In this document: positions 55,526-63,890 of the stretch, piece after piece
Position numbering within the stretch: position 1 is the stretch's first letter
Layout of the letters: the number at the start of each line of letters is the position of its first letter
NCBI GenBank assembly: GCA_016234935.1
Contig: JACRNL010000010.1
Span: forward strand, 186,001-250,000
Direction: 5' to 3'
Source: Deltaproteobacteria bacterium
GTDB taxonomy: Bacteria > Desulfobacterota > GWC2-55-46
Length of the DNA stretch: 64,000 bases
The notes under the pieces: model-generated
What the model saw: only the letters and a program-made list of their open reading frames with translations
Database searches by the model: none
Told to the model about the DNA's origin: nothing
Made by a program: the position numbers and the translations under genes

Positions 55526-55957
55526 TTAAGCGGTAATTTTTTGACAACCGACGGCTTTATCCAAATTCGAGCTGCCATGAAATGGCCTCATGAGCAGCAT
55601 ATTTACCTGCCTGGAAAAGTCCGCCAGCTTTAACGGCTTTTCCATGCAGTTCAGATCGAATCTTTTTAAAAAATCACGAAATTCTTCCGTAACGCAGCAT
55701 GTAACGAACAAAAACCTGTCCTTGAGATAAGGATGCTCCTCCACCGCATACATATAAAAGTGCGGCCCGTCAATATTCGGCATATTGACGTCCGAGATTA
55801 CCAGATCAAACAAGCCGTTCCTTAAGATGGCAAACGCGTCAAATGCGTTCGACGCGGTTGAAATCTGATGGCCGCCGAGCGTAAGCATGTCGGCAAACAA
55901 ATCCCGCAAGTCCTTTTCGTCGTCAACAATCAATATCCTCTTCGATTCTCTATTCAT
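55526..55957 (-). CDS. Single-domain response regulator
   Basis: This CheY-like receiver has 143 residues from ATG 55957, which has the ribosome binding site AAGGGTGAAG. Residues for phosphorylation are in place: RILIVDDEKDLRDLFA, LVISDVNMPNIDGPH with the phospho-Asp, FVTCCV at the switch residue (Thr) and the Lys in MEKPLKLADF. No output domain follows. It is transcribed ahead of the RpoS-like gene, 106 bases apart. A sigma-54-type promoter lies 65 bases upstream, suggesting control by the adjacent NtrC-type activator. Confidence 0.9.
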   Translation of the reverse strand: MNRESKRILIVDDEKDLRDLFADMLTLGGHQISTASNAFDAFAILRNGLFDLVISDVNMPNIDGPHFYMYAVEEHPYLKDRFLFVTCCVTEEFRDFLKRFDLNCMEKPLKLADFSRQVNMLLMRPFHGSSNLDKAVGCQKITA

Positions 55958-56021
55958 AAACTTCACCCTTTTTAACTTTACGAGGCCATTTAGGAAATAC
56001 ATCTCCATGTATATATAACAA

Positions 56022-56037
56022 AGCACGAACTGTGCCA
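56022..56037 (-). promoter_or_regulatory. Candidate sigma-54 promoter of the single-domain regulator gene
   Basis: On the minus strand TTGGCACAGTTCGTGCTT contains GG and GC separated by exactly 10 bases, the -24/-12 spacing. TGGCAC is perfect; the -12 box reads GTGCT instead of TTGCA. It lies 65 bases before the regulator ATG, with an NtrC-type activator gene next door. Confidence 0.5.
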
Positions 56038-56076
56038 AGCCCATGCAATATGATATTTATCTGCTTTTACAGAGAG

Positions 56077-56096
56077 ATACGGTATTTCAGCCGTAT
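56077..56096. promoter_or_regulatory. Possible activator-binding palindrome upstream of the sigma-54 promoter
   Basis: ATACGGTATTTCAGCCGTAT is an inverted repeat with perfect 6-bp arms, about 40 bases above the -24 element, where NtrC-type activators commonly bind. Confidence 0.4.
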
Positions 56097-56257
56097 TTCA
56101 AGAGACGTTGCGGGTAAGACAAAATTTGCAGGGCTTTCGTAATAATACTGGAAAAAGCTGAAAAATCGGTGAGTTGTGCGGAAGAATCAAAAAGATAAGA
56201 GCAAAAAATGTCGCAAGGGTTTATAAGAGCAGATTGCTCGAAAACACTTATGTCCTT

Positions 56258-56381
56258 CAGGCCGCTCAAAAAGCCCCAGCTACTAGGCGACGAGAAGCGA
56301 AGAATGAAGGCGTAATGCGAATTACGCCGTAATGATGAGCGACGAAGGCAACGACGTAGATGGGGCTTTTTCAGCGGCCTG
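56258..56381. repeat. 124-bp imperfect palindrome, copy B
   Basis: The arms begin CAGGCCGCTCAAAAAGCC (56258 onward) and end GGCTTTTTCAGCGGCCTG (to 56381). It is the same length as copy A (20110-20233) and lies in the opposite orientation. Arm differences from copy A are compensatory and the G-G mismatch is kept. The inner hairpin is GGCGTAAT/ATTACGCC. The right arm overlaps the 3' end of the NtrC-type regulator and supplies its TGA stop. Confidence 0.85.
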
Positions 56382-57819
56382 ACCTTCTCGACAATCGCTT
56401 ATTCAAAGCCTGCCTGGTTATGCCAAGGAGCATTGCGGCTATACCCTGGTTGCCCCCGGCAAGTTCAAGGGCCCTGGCTGTCAACTGCTCCCCGGCCTCT
56501 TTCAGAGTCGGCAGGTTCTCCGAGGAGCATGCGTCAAAGACCGACCCGTTAACAGACCGGCCCGATACGGCCCTCGGCGGCATTCTACCGCCGCCAATGG
56601 CGTTTTTAAAGCTCTCGAGGGATAATACGCCGGACTTATGCCTTGCCACGGCGTCGTGTATCATGGCCTGAAGTTCGCGCACGTTGCCAGGCAGGTGATA
56701 GCTTCTTAAAAGCGTAACAAGCTCCGGCGGAGCCGTCGGCCGTTTCTTATTCATGGCCCTGGCGGCCTCTTCGATGAAACGTCCCACGAGAAGCGGGATG
56801 TCCTCCGGCCTTTCACGAAGGGGCGGTATGAAAACCTGATGCGCGGCAAGACGGTAGTAGAGGTCTTTACGGAACTTTCCCGCGGCCATGAGAGCGGATA
56901 GATCATGGTTCGTGGCCACCACTACGCGCACGTCGCTCATCATAGGCGTATCCGAACCAAGGGGGTAGTACTTCCTTTCCTGCAAAAGACGCAGGAGCTT
57001 GACCTGCGACGAATCTCCGGCGTCGCCAATCTCGTCAAGAAAGAGCGTTCCCCCGGCGGCCTCCAGAATAAGGCCGCCGCGCGCCGCGTCCGCTCCCGTA
57101 TACGCGCCCTTTACATGTCCGAAAAGGGCGTCTGAGAACATCGTATCGTCAAGCCCCGCGGCGTTCACCGCGACGAAGCCGCCCTTGGGCCTGCTGATGT
57201 CGTGAACGGCCCGCGCTATCAGCTCCTTGCCCACCCCGGTTTCGCCGGTGATGAGGACGGGCCTGTCCGAAGGGGCGATGGCCTCGACATACTGGAATAT
57301 GGCGCGCATCTTCCGGTTGACCGTGACGATGCCGGCAAATGCGTCCTCATGCGCTAGGCCAGCGGACAGAAGCCTTGTTTTAAGTGAAGACACCTCGCTC
57401 CGCAGCTCGGCGACCTCGGTGGCCCTTCTGATGCTGGACTCAAAGCGCGCCTTTTCAACCGGCTTCACCAGATAATCAAACGCGCCCGAGCGCATGCACT
57501 TGACCGCGGTGTCAATATCGTTCTTCGCGGTTATGATTATGACCGGCAGGTGCGGCCATGCGGCGGTCAGATCGCCAAGCAGCTCCGTGCCTGAACGGTG
57601 CGGCATGGACAGGTCAAGCAGAACGACGGACACAGGCGCGGAATCATCCGGCATGGACAGACGCTTCGTCCTGGCCAGAAGAAGCGGCATCACCTCGCGG
57701 CTGTCCGGCGCGGCAATGACGTCTTTAAAGCCCATGCTTTTAAGCATGACGCCAAAGCTCGTCCGTATCTGCGGCTCGTCGTCGGCAACGAGCGCCGTTA
57801 ATGAGATATGATAGGACAA
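56371..57819 (-). CDS. Sigma-54-dependent response regulator (NtrC family)
   Basis: This 482-residue protein has a receiver domain (LVADDEPQIR; phospho-Asp in VVLLDLSMPHRSGTELL; Lys in DYLVKPVEKARF) and a central AAA+ domain (Walker A ITGETGVGKELIARAVH, sigma-54-contact loop GAYTGADAARGG, Walker B GGTLFLDEIGD). A C-terminal Fis-type helix-turn-helix (ELAGGNQGIAAMLLGITRQ) completes it. The GAFTGA loop has Tyr for Phe, a tolerated variant. The receiver has an insert of about 15 residues before the phospho-Asp. The start is TTG with GGAGG upstream. The C-terminus is read out of the adjacent 124-bp palindrome. Confidence 0.9.
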   Translation of the reverse strand: MSYHISLTALVADDEPQIRTSFGVMLKSMGFKDVIAAPDSREVMPLLLARTKRLSMPDDSAPVSVVLLDLSMPHRSGTELLGDLTAAWPHLPVIIITAKNDIDTAVKCMRSGAFDYLVKPVEKARFESSIRRATEVAELRSEVSSLKTRLLSAGLAHEDAFAGIVTVNRKMRAIFQYVEAIAPSDRPVLITGETGVGKELIARAVHDISRPKGGFVAVNAAGLDDTMFSDALFGHVKGAYTGADAARGGLILEAAGGTLFLDEIGDAGDSSQVKLLRLLQERKYYPLGSDTPMMSDVRVVVATNHDLSALMAAGKFRKDLYYRLAAHQVFIPPLRERPEDIPLLVGRFIEEAARAMNKKRPTAPPELVTLLRSYHLPGNVRELQAMIHDAVARHKSGVLSLESFKNAIGGGRMPPRAVSGRSVNGSVFDACSSENLPTLKEAGEQLTARALELAGGNQGIAAMLLGITRQALNKRLSRRSGR

Positions 57820-57837
57820 AACCCGTTCCTCCCGTAC

Positions 57838-57889
57838 ATGTCCCCGCAGGCCTGCCCTCGCGTGTCTAAAGCGGGGGCTTTAAGCGGAG
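57838..57889. repeat. Palindromic repeat (family Z), double copy
   Basis: TGTCCCCGCAGGCCTGCCCT, then CGCGTGTCTAAAGCGGGGGC and TTTAAGCGG, upstream of the NtrC-type regulator. The right part matches the copies at 18.78 and 28.4 kb almost exactly. Confidence 0.65.
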
Positions 57890-57996
57890 AAGCTATCTTC
57901 AGGCAATATGCAATTGTAAACCCAATCAGGGATAATGTCCATGCACAGCGAGGCAGCTCAGACAAACGCGGCGGATACGGCGCTCTTGGCGGCCCG

Positions 57997-60297
57997 CTAA
58001 ATCCGCACCCTCTTGAGAAGCGCGGAGTTCATAACGACGGAAAGCGAGCTCAGCGCCATTGCCGCCGCCGCTATGATGGGGTTTAAGAAACCAAGCGCGG
58101 CAATGGGAATGCCGACGGTATTGTAGATAAAGGCCCAGAAGAGGTTCTGTTTTATCTTCTTCATGGTCGCGCGCGAAAGCCTTATGCCGCCGACCACGTC
58201 CCTCAGGTCGTCGCGCAGCAGGATGATGCCGCCGGTTTCCTTTGCGACGTCCGAGCCGCTCCCGATGGCTATGCCGATGTCAGCCTGCGCAAGCGCCGGG
58301 GAGTCGTTTATGCCGTCTCCAACCATTGCCACGACCTTGCCTGAGCCTTGAAGTCCCTTTATCACACCTGCCTTTTCGCCGGGAAGGACGTTGGCGATAA
58401 CGTTGTCTATCCCGGCAAGCCTTGCCACGGCCTTTGCGGTGCGCTCATTGTCGCCGGTAAGCATAATGACCTCTATGCCTTCCTTCTTAAGCTCTGCCAC
58501 GGCCTCGCCGGAGTGTTCCTTCAGGGTGTCGGCCACGGCGATTATACCGATAATATTATTCCTGCCCGCGATGAGCATCGCTGTCTTGCCCTGCTCTTCA
58601 AATATTTTAAGTTTTTCCTCAAAACTTCCGGCAGCTATCCCGTTTTTTTCCATAAGCCTTCTGTTGCCCAGAAGGATGGTCCCGCCTTTATAGCCGACCT
58701 TTACGCCGTGACCTGGCACGGCCTCGAAGGACTCCGGGTCGGGAATATCCAAGCCCTTCATTTTGGCCATCTTTAAAATAGCCTCTCCAAGCGGATGCTC
58801 GGAACCCTTCTCGGCCATTGCCGCGTAAAGGAGGACTTCATCTTCAGACGCGTCAAAGCCCACCGTATCGGTTACGGAAGGCTCACCCTTTGTAAGCGTG
58901 CCTGTCTTGTCAAAGACAATGGTTGTAAGTTTCTGCGCCCTCTCTAAATACTCCCCTCCCCTTATCAGTATTCCGGCCTCAGCGCCCTTGCCTACCCCGA
59001 CCATCAAGGCCGCGGGGGTGGCTATGCCAAGGGCGCAGGGACAGGCTATAATAAGGACTGCTATGAAACTCAAAAGCCCCTGAGGAAAATTCCCGAGGGC
59101 CCACCAGCCGAAAAACGAAAGGAATGCAACCACGACCACGGATACGACGAAATAACCTGACACCTGATCGGCTATCCTCTGTATGGGCGCGGAGGAGGCC
59201 TGTGCCTCCTCTACTAACTTTATTATCTGGCTAAGGGTGGTCTCGGCTCCGATCCTTTTTGCCTTGAACTTTAACATGCCGACCTTGTTTAGCGTCGCCC
59301 CTGTGACCTCATCGCCGGTCCTCTTCTCAACCGGGATGCTTTCCCCTGTTATCATCTTCTCGTCAACGGCAGACGACCCTTCTATGACGACCCCGTCGGC
59401 CGGTATCTTCTCTCCGGGACGGACAACTACGATATCGCCAACCTGCACGTATTCCGCCGGAATTTCCATCTCAGCGCCTTCTCTGATAACCCTCGCGGTT
59501 TGAGGCTTGAGGTCTAATAATTTTCTTACCGCTGCCGAGGATTTTTTCTTTATAATTTCCTCCATGTATTTTCCAAGAAGGACGAATGCGATGATGACGG
59601 CGGAGACCTCGAAATACACATCCCTCTCAGCCACCTTCACCGGCAGGATATTAGGAGCGAAGATGACTATGACCGAATAGACATATGCCACGCTGGTGCC
59701 GAGCGCGATAAGGAAGTCCATGTTTATCATCCGGCTTTTAATCGCATTATATGCGCCCTTGTAAAAGCCCCATCCTCCTATGAACTGTACCGGCGTGACA
59801 AGGATAAAGAGCCACACGCCCCAGGTAAACCACGGAAACTGGGGTATCGGCGCCCAGGTTACAATCGTCGCGCCGGCCGCAAGGCCTATGAAAAAAGACG
59901 CCCTTAAGATGGCAAGGGCAAGGACTCCAAAAAGTGCGATTGAGACCCGCCGTTTCATCTTCCTGAGTTCTTCTTCCGGGGCCTCGAAAGTCCTGAAACA
60001 GCCGTCAGAGCAGAAATAATACATTCTCCCGCCCATCTCTTTCTTGAGGGATTTGCGCTTGTCTACGACCATCCCGCAAATAGGGTCTTTGGCGGTGTCA
60101 TGCGCGTGCGGGCCTGCTTCTTTCATCTGCACGTGCGCTTCTTCTGCTCCAAGAGGGCGCGCGAACGCCTCTGGCGAAGCGTCAAAACGCGCCTTGCACT
60201 TAAGATTGCAAAAATAAATAGTCTCGCCTTTATAAGCGCTCTTGCCGGCGGCCTTTACAGGGTCGACTTCCATGCCGCAGACAGGGTCTTTTGCCAT
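57997..60297 (-). CDS. copA: Copper-type P1B-ATPase with two N-terminal YHS (metal-binding) domains
   Basis: This 766-residue heavy-metal P-type ATPase has no HMA (CXXC ferredoxin-like) domain at the N-terminus. It carries instead two YHS/TRASH modules: [10 protein letters not shown] with [12 protein letters not shown], and [10 protein letters not shown] with [12 protein letters not shown]. Eight membrane segments carry the signature [13 protein letters not shown] (Cu+ class). Catalytic motifs are [23 protein letters not shown], the SEHPLG nucleotide-site motif and [19 protein letters not shown]. It probably exports Cu+ or Ag+. It opens the metal cluster towards the left, with a strong AAAAGGAGA site. 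Confidence 0.92.
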   Translation of the reverse strand: MAKDPVCGMEVDPVKAAGKSAYKGETIYFCNLKCKARFDASPEAFARPLGAEEAHVQMKEAGPHAHDTAKDPICGMVVDKRKSLKKEMGGRMYYFCSDGCFRTFEAPEEELRKMKRRVSIALFGVLALAILRASFFIGLAAGATIVTWAPIPQFPWFTWGVWLFILVTPVQFIGGWGFYKGAYNAIKSRMINMDFLIALGTSVAYVYSVIVIFAPNILPVKVAERDVYFEVSAVIIAFVLLGKYMEEIIKKKSSAAVRKLLDLKPQTARVIREGAEMEIPAEYVQVGDIVVVRPGEKIPADGVVIEGSSAVDEKMITGESIPVEKRTGDEVTGATLNKVGMLKFKAKRIGAETTLSQIIKLVEEAQASSAPIQRIADQVSGYFVVSVVVVAFLSFFGWWALGNFPQGLLSFIAVLIIACPCALGIATPAALMVGVGKGAEAGILIRGGEYLERAQKLTTIVFDKTGTLTKGEPSVTDTVGFDASEDEVLLYAAMAEKGSEHPLGEAILKMAKMKGLDIPDPESFEAVPGHGVKVGYKGGTILLGNRRLMEKNGIAAGSFEEKLKIFEEQGKTAMLIAGRNNIIGIIAVADTLKEHSGEAVAELKKEGIEVIMLTGDNERTAKAVARLAGIDNVIANVLPGEKAGVIKGLQGSGKVVAMVGDGINDSPALAQADIGIAIGSGSDVAKETGGIILLRDDLRDVVGGIRLSRATMKKIKQNLFWAFIYNTVGIPIAALGFLNPIIAAAAMALSSLSVVMNSALLKRVRI

Positions 60298-60308
60298 ATA
60301 ATCTCCTT

Positions 60309-61058
60309 TTAAACGCTCTTAAACGCCTTCCAGAAGCCTAAAAAACCGCCCCATGAACCAACCTTGTCTGCACGAGGGAAGCCGCCGCGCAATATCAAAT
60401 CGCCAAGTTTGCCTTCTATCTGGTCTTTTGTAAATGGCCAGAACTTTAGCGGCCACGACAGGACCCACCATAAGGGGTTTGTGGGCCTGTCAACGTCAAC
60501 AAGGACAAAACGGCCTCCGGGCTTAAGCACCCTGTGCGCCTCTGACAATACCTTGACTTTAAGCTCAGGCGGGAGATGATGGAGCATTGCGCTTGAAAGG
60601 ACGCAGTCAAAGCGGTTACCCTCAAACGGAAGGTTTTCCGCAACCGCGAGCCTGAACTGCGCCCTGCTCCCTTCGGCGGAAGCGTTCTTTTTGGCTTCAG
60701 CTATCATCCTGGCCGCAGGGTCTATGCCGATAACCTCACCTTGCGGCCCAACCGCCTGAGCAACAAGCCGGGTAAGCACCCCTGTGCCGCACCCGATATC
60801 CAGCACGCTCTCGCCTTCCTTTAAACCGGCATGACGAATCATTGTCTGCCTGAACGCCCGGCCAAGGCCTATTATCAGGCAGTATCTGTCATAGACAGAC
60901 GCAACCAAATCAAGCGGCATGCCCGGCGTATGGAGTGTTTCAGGTGACAAACTGCGGGGATGACGGCACATCCATATCATGCCATAAAGGATAATAACCG
61001 GTAATACGAGGAGAACAGCCGCGAATACCACCACCCATATCAAAAAGCTGCTCAGCAT
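60309..61058 (-). CDS. Class I SAM-dependent methyltransferase, membrane-anchored
   Basis: This 249-residue protein has one N-terminal membrane segment ([19 protein letters not shown]) and a UbiE-like Rossmann methyltransferase domain. The SAM site is [18 protein letters not shown] with acidic [16 protein letters not shown], and later motifs are [13 protein letters not shown] and [15 protein letters not shown]. The substrate is unknown. It lies 11 bases upstream of the copper ATPase start (in the direction of transcription), so co-transcription is likely. Confidence 0.85.
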   Translation of the reverse strand: MLSSFLIWVVVFAAVLLVLPVIILYGMIWMCRHPRSLSPETLHTPGMPLDLVASVYDRYCLIIGLGRAFRQTMIRHAGLKEGESVLDIGCGTGVLTRLVAQAVGPQGEVIGIDPAARMIAEAKKNASAEGSRAQFRLAVAENLPFEGNRFDCVLSSAMLHHLPPELKVKVLSEAHRVLKPGGRFVLVDVDRPTNPLWWVLSWPLKFWPFTKDQIEGKLGDLILRGGFPRADKVGSWGGFLGFWKAFKSV

Positions 61059-61079
61059 AAAGACCCCTGTGGCGGCAAA

Positions 61080-61343
61080 TCAAGGCTTGCCTAATTTCAT
61101 ATTGAAGAGGTTATAAAGCGGCGCAAACACAAGGCCGGCGTAGATGCCGTAAAGAAAAGTTTCTACAAGCCCAAGAAAGAAACTCCCCCATGTCAGCCAG
61201 GTGAAACCGGGAAGGAGCCTGTACCATGCCTCAAACATAGCATGCGCCGGGAATATGAGGTCGTATATAACACAAAGCACATAGGAGAAGCTCAAAAATG
61301 ACCCTGCCGAAAACCCCACTACCTTCCAGTCTAAATATTTCAT
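61080..61343 (-). CDS. Small membrane protein (DUF5676-like)
   Basis: An 87-residue protein with two to three membrane segments (KVVGFSAGSFLSFSYVLCVI; FTWLTWGSFFLGLVETFLYG; AGLVFAPLYNLFN). The central FTWLTWGSFFLGLVE motif is typical of small membrane proteins (DUF5676) found next to heavy-metal ATPases; function unknown. It belongs to the metal cluster by position. Confidence 0.7.
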   Translation of the reverse strand: MKYLDWKVVGFSAGSFLSFSYVLCVIYDLIFPAHAMFEAWYRLLPGFTWLTWGSFFLGLVETFLYGIYAGLVFAPLYNLFNMKLGKP

Positions 61344-61374
61344 GGCAATCCCCCCGACTTAAAAGAATTTCAGC

Positions 61375-61587
61375 TCAGCATCCGCCGTGTCTATGTTCCG
61401 ATTTCTCTTTTTTCCGGTTTTCCGTGTCTGATTCTTTGCCATGCTCATGGCCGGAACCACCTTTTTCAGTATCCGAACCGCCTCCATGACCGCCATGGCC
61501 TCCTCCGCAGCAACCTCCACCCTTCATCATGAAGTAGAAGAGAGCGCCTATGATGATCAACCATAAAATAGGTCCGAATTTATCCAT
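61375..61587 (-). CDS. Small membrane-anchored Gly/His/Cys-rich protein
   Basis: This 70-residue protein has a single membrane segment (ILWLIIIGALFYFMM), then a GGGCCGGGHGGHGGG stretch and a charged, His-rich tail (HEHGKESDTENRKKEKSE, ending HRHGGC). The SDTE tetrapeptide occurs twice. The His and Cys content suggests metal binding at the membrane. Similar proteins occur in copper and heavy-metal clusters, but no biochemical role is established. A fine ribosome binding site (AAGGGGG) precedes the ATG. Confidence 0.75.
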   Translation of the reverse strand: MDKFGPILWLIIIGALFYFMMKGGGCCGGGHGGHGGGSDTEKGGSGHEHGKESDTENRKKEKSEHRHGGC

Positions 61588-61640
61588 ACTTACCCCCTTA
61601 AAGAACCGATTGCCATTTGGAAAAGATTAATTTTTACTTC

Positions 61641-62780
61641 TTAACATGGATTTTCCTTGCTTCCGCATCTGCACCAGACGCAGGCGCAATCCCCGGCATG
61701 ACACCCCTTGTCTATAAGCCTGCTTTTATACCTCCAAGCGGCTATCGGATAAAGCAATGGCTTGAAAAAAGACGGATTATAATGCCTTCTTAACTCCTCT
61801 ACCGGATTTCCACTGGAAAATCTTCTTATAAAATATGCATAACCCTTGTTCCCGAGCCTTTCGAATAAAAACCTGTTTACAAGGGCAGTCCTCTGCATCG
61901 GCAAGAGTTCCTTTTTCAATAAAGAAGCATAGTCAATGCCTTCAATAATGCTTTTTGCCGCGAGATAGCCCGACGCCATCGCGTATCTCATCCCGAAACC
62001 CCACAGGCAGTCCTGAAGTCCAGCCGCTTCGCCGACATAATACTTGCCATTTTCAAATACCGGTTTTCCGAAGAAGAAGTTGCCGTAACCGCCGAATTCT
62101 TTTGCTCCCTTGATATTAACGGCTGGAAAGACCCTCTGGAACGCTTGAAGCGTCCTCTCGAAACATTCCTTCTCTCTTTTAAACTCCCTGAAGATACAGG
62201 CGGCAATGGTACCCTTGCCGCCATGAATCAGAAGGTATGCGTAACCTTTTGGGGCGAGCCTGTCGTCTAGGATAACCGCGGCGGTATCTTCCATCGTTGT
62301 ATTGAATATAATTCCCCTTGCGACCGCATCCGCCGCCTTCGGGCCTATGCCGACGATGCCGCCCCTTTTCAGCATATCAACCTTTTTGTTAAAAACAACC
62401 TTTGCGCCAGCATCAAGGCATGCCTTCAACAGCATGCTGTCAAGTGAACCCGGGCCGGTTCCGCGCTCAACGAGATAAAAGAAAGGCCTTTCGCATCTTA
62501 CGACGGTCATATTCAGGTTTGAGTCGAAGACGGTTATTTTTTTGTATGGTTGAAAGATGAAGTCCGCGCCGGGCTTAACCAGTATACCGATCCTCTTCAA
62601 AAGGTCTGCGGCGTCCTCGTGCGAACTCCAATTTTCAATCCCCTGAAAATCACCGTGAAACCTGTGCCCCGCGTCAGGGTTCTCATCGTAGACCGTTACG
62701 TCATAGCCCGCCTTTGACAGGTTGATCGCCGCTACGATGCCGGCAGGGCCGGCGCCGGCTATTTCAATCAATCTTTCCAT
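61641..62780 (-). CDS. FAD-dependent oxidoreductase (geranylgeranyl reductase-like) with Cys-rich C-terminal tail
   Basis: This 379-residue flavoprotein begins IEIAGAGPAGIVAAINLSKA and YDVTVYDENPDAGHRFHGD, and has the second FAD motif YYVGEAAGLQDCLWGFGMRY, as in the geranylgeranyl reductase/FixC family. The substrate cannot be told. The last 20 or so residues (CHAGDCACVWCRCGSKENPC) hold seven cysteines, not a usual part of these enzymes, and suggest metal or cluster binding. Its place among metal-transport genes supports a role in metal redox or detoxification, but this is inference. Confidence 0.8.
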   Translation of the reverse strand: MERLIEIAGAGPAGIVAAINLSKAGYDVTVYDENPDAGHRFHGDFQGIENWSSHEDAADLLKRIGILVKPGADFIFQPYKKITVFDSNLNMTVVRCERPFFYLVERGTGPGSLDSMLLKACLDAGAKVVFNKKVDMLKRGGIVGIGPKAADAVARGIIFNTTMEDTAAVILDDRLAPKGYAYLLIHGGKGTIAACIFREFKREKECFERTLQAFQRVFPAVNIKGAKEFGGYGNFFFGKPVFENGKYYVGEAAGLQDCLWGFGMRYAMASGYLAAKSIIEGIDYASLLKKELLPMQRTALVNRFLFERLGNKGYAYFIRRFSSGNPVEELRRHYNPSFFKPLLYPIAAWRYKSRLIDKGCHAGDCACVWCRCGSKENPC

Positions 62781-62812
62781 TTACGAAACACCCTATTCTT
62801 GCGCAGCCCCTC

Positions 62813-63394
62813 TCATTTAGCAGGCCTCTTAACTGTCTCGAACCTGAATACCCTTTCATCTACCCCGGCCACGCCTTTTACCACTAATTCCACTGATTTT
62901 AGCGTTGAAACATCAGCGTCTTTAAACTCAAGGAGCGCCTCCCTATGGTGGCCAGAACCGGCTGCGGAGACCTGGGCCGCCTTGAATTCCCTTCCTGAGT
63001 CATCCCTCAGAACCGCGACTTCGCTGAGACTGTATTGGTCAAGATCAACGGAATGGGTATCGAGCGCCACCTCAAAGACAGGGGCGTTGCTCTTTCCCGG
63101 GTTTCTGTAGGTAACCTTTACCTTCACCCCGGCCGCCTCGGCTTCTTTTATATGCCAGGCTCCGGCTGCGTGGTTCTTCTTTGCGTTTTTATCTTCAGCG
63201 GTCTTCATCGAATTACCCATCCCGTCGCCCATATGCCCTTCCATATGCCTGTCCGGCATCTGGGCGCGAGAACAGACCGGATTTAAAAGAATCATGGCCA
63301 TAACCGCCATCGGGATTAAAAGAACCGTGAACATAAACGCAACAGCAATGCGAATTATAACTGCCTCCTTTTTAGTCTTTAGTTTTAATCTCAT
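62813..63394 (-). CDS. Exported protein of unknown function with His/Met-rich segment
   Basis: This 193-residue protein has an N-terminal signal or anchor (IAVAFMFTVLLIPMAVMAMI), then a Met/His-rich segment (MPDRHMEGHMGDGMGNSMK) reminiscent of copper-binding peptides. A beta-rich domain of about 110 residues follows (FEVALDTHSVDLDQYSLSEV, GSGHHREALLEF). The domain appears conserved in other exported proteins, but I cannot name a function. The Met/His region and neighbours suggest periplasmic metal binding. Confidence 0.75.
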   Translation of the reverse strand: MRLKLKTKKEAVIIRIAVAFMFTVLLIPMAVMAMILLNPVCSRAQMPDRHMEGHMGDGMGNSMKTAEDKNAKKNHAAGAWHIKEAEAAGVKVKVTYRNPGKSNAPVFEVALDTHSVDLDQYSLSEVAVLRDDSGREFKAAQVSAAGSGHHREALLEFKDADVSTLKSVELVVKGVAGVDERVFRFETVKRPAK

Positions 63395-63397
63395 CTT

Positions 63398-63808
63398 CTA
63401 CTTACCCTCCGTCTCCGCCCGGTGATTACCGGCATGGTACTCCTCAACGGTTTTCATGGATTCAAAATACAATGCCCTTCCGTCCGGCGCCTTGGATATA
63501 TAGGCCTTCGCCTTGTCAACTTCTCTGCCCGTTACAGGGTCTTTTGAAAATCTGAAAGACCGGATTTTCTTCAACTTCCCAACGCACCCCTCGCAGCAGC
63601 CGTAATATGTCTTGCCGTTGACCTTCACGGGTATCTGGATCTTCCCCATGACCGTATCGTTTACCATACATACCTGGTCTGTCTTGACGGTCATAACGTC
63701 AGCCGCAGTTTTTACATCTGCGGAGTAAGAATTTTGCCGCAGCAAAATGACGCCCATAATTGTCATTACAACAAAAACCAACTTTCTTGCCGCTCGATAC
63801 CGACGCAT
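63398..63808 (-). CDS. Exported TRASH/YHS-like metal-binding protein
   Basis: A 136-residue protein. The start ATG 63808 has the strong site GAGGAGGCGGCT and is followed by a signal peptide (LVFVVMTIMGVILLRQNSYS). The body has a TRASH-like motif, VCMVNDTVMG with GKTYYGCCEGCVGKL, and a second segment DPVTGREVDKAKAYISKAPD ending LYFESMKTVEEY, a YHS-like pair. Such proteins bind metals in the periplasm. The upstream open frame to 63985 is not needed. It is four bases upstream of the His/Met-rich protein gene. Confidence 0.8.
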   Translation of the reverse strand: MRRYRAARKLVFVVMTIMGVILLRQNSYSADVKTAADVMTVKTDQVCMVNDTVMGKIQIPVKVNGKTYYGCCEGCVGKLKKIRSFRFSKDPVTGREVDKAKAYISKAPDGRALYFESMKTVEEYHAGNHRAETEGK

Positions 63809-63890
63809 AGCCGCCTCCTCGTGTTTTTGTATTTTCTGCGTATGATGAAATACCGGCACTTTCAGATACCGGCCGTAATCCCATGCCCGA

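Noticed and set aside
55420-55578. N-terminal extension of the sigma factor
   Set aside because: It overlaps the regulator gene, and ATG 55419 has a strong ribosome binding site.
56087-56269. A 60-codon minus-strand frame upstream of the single-domain regulator
   Set aside because: Its first codons come from the 124-bp palindrome and it crosses the probable promoter palindrome; there is no ribosome binding site.
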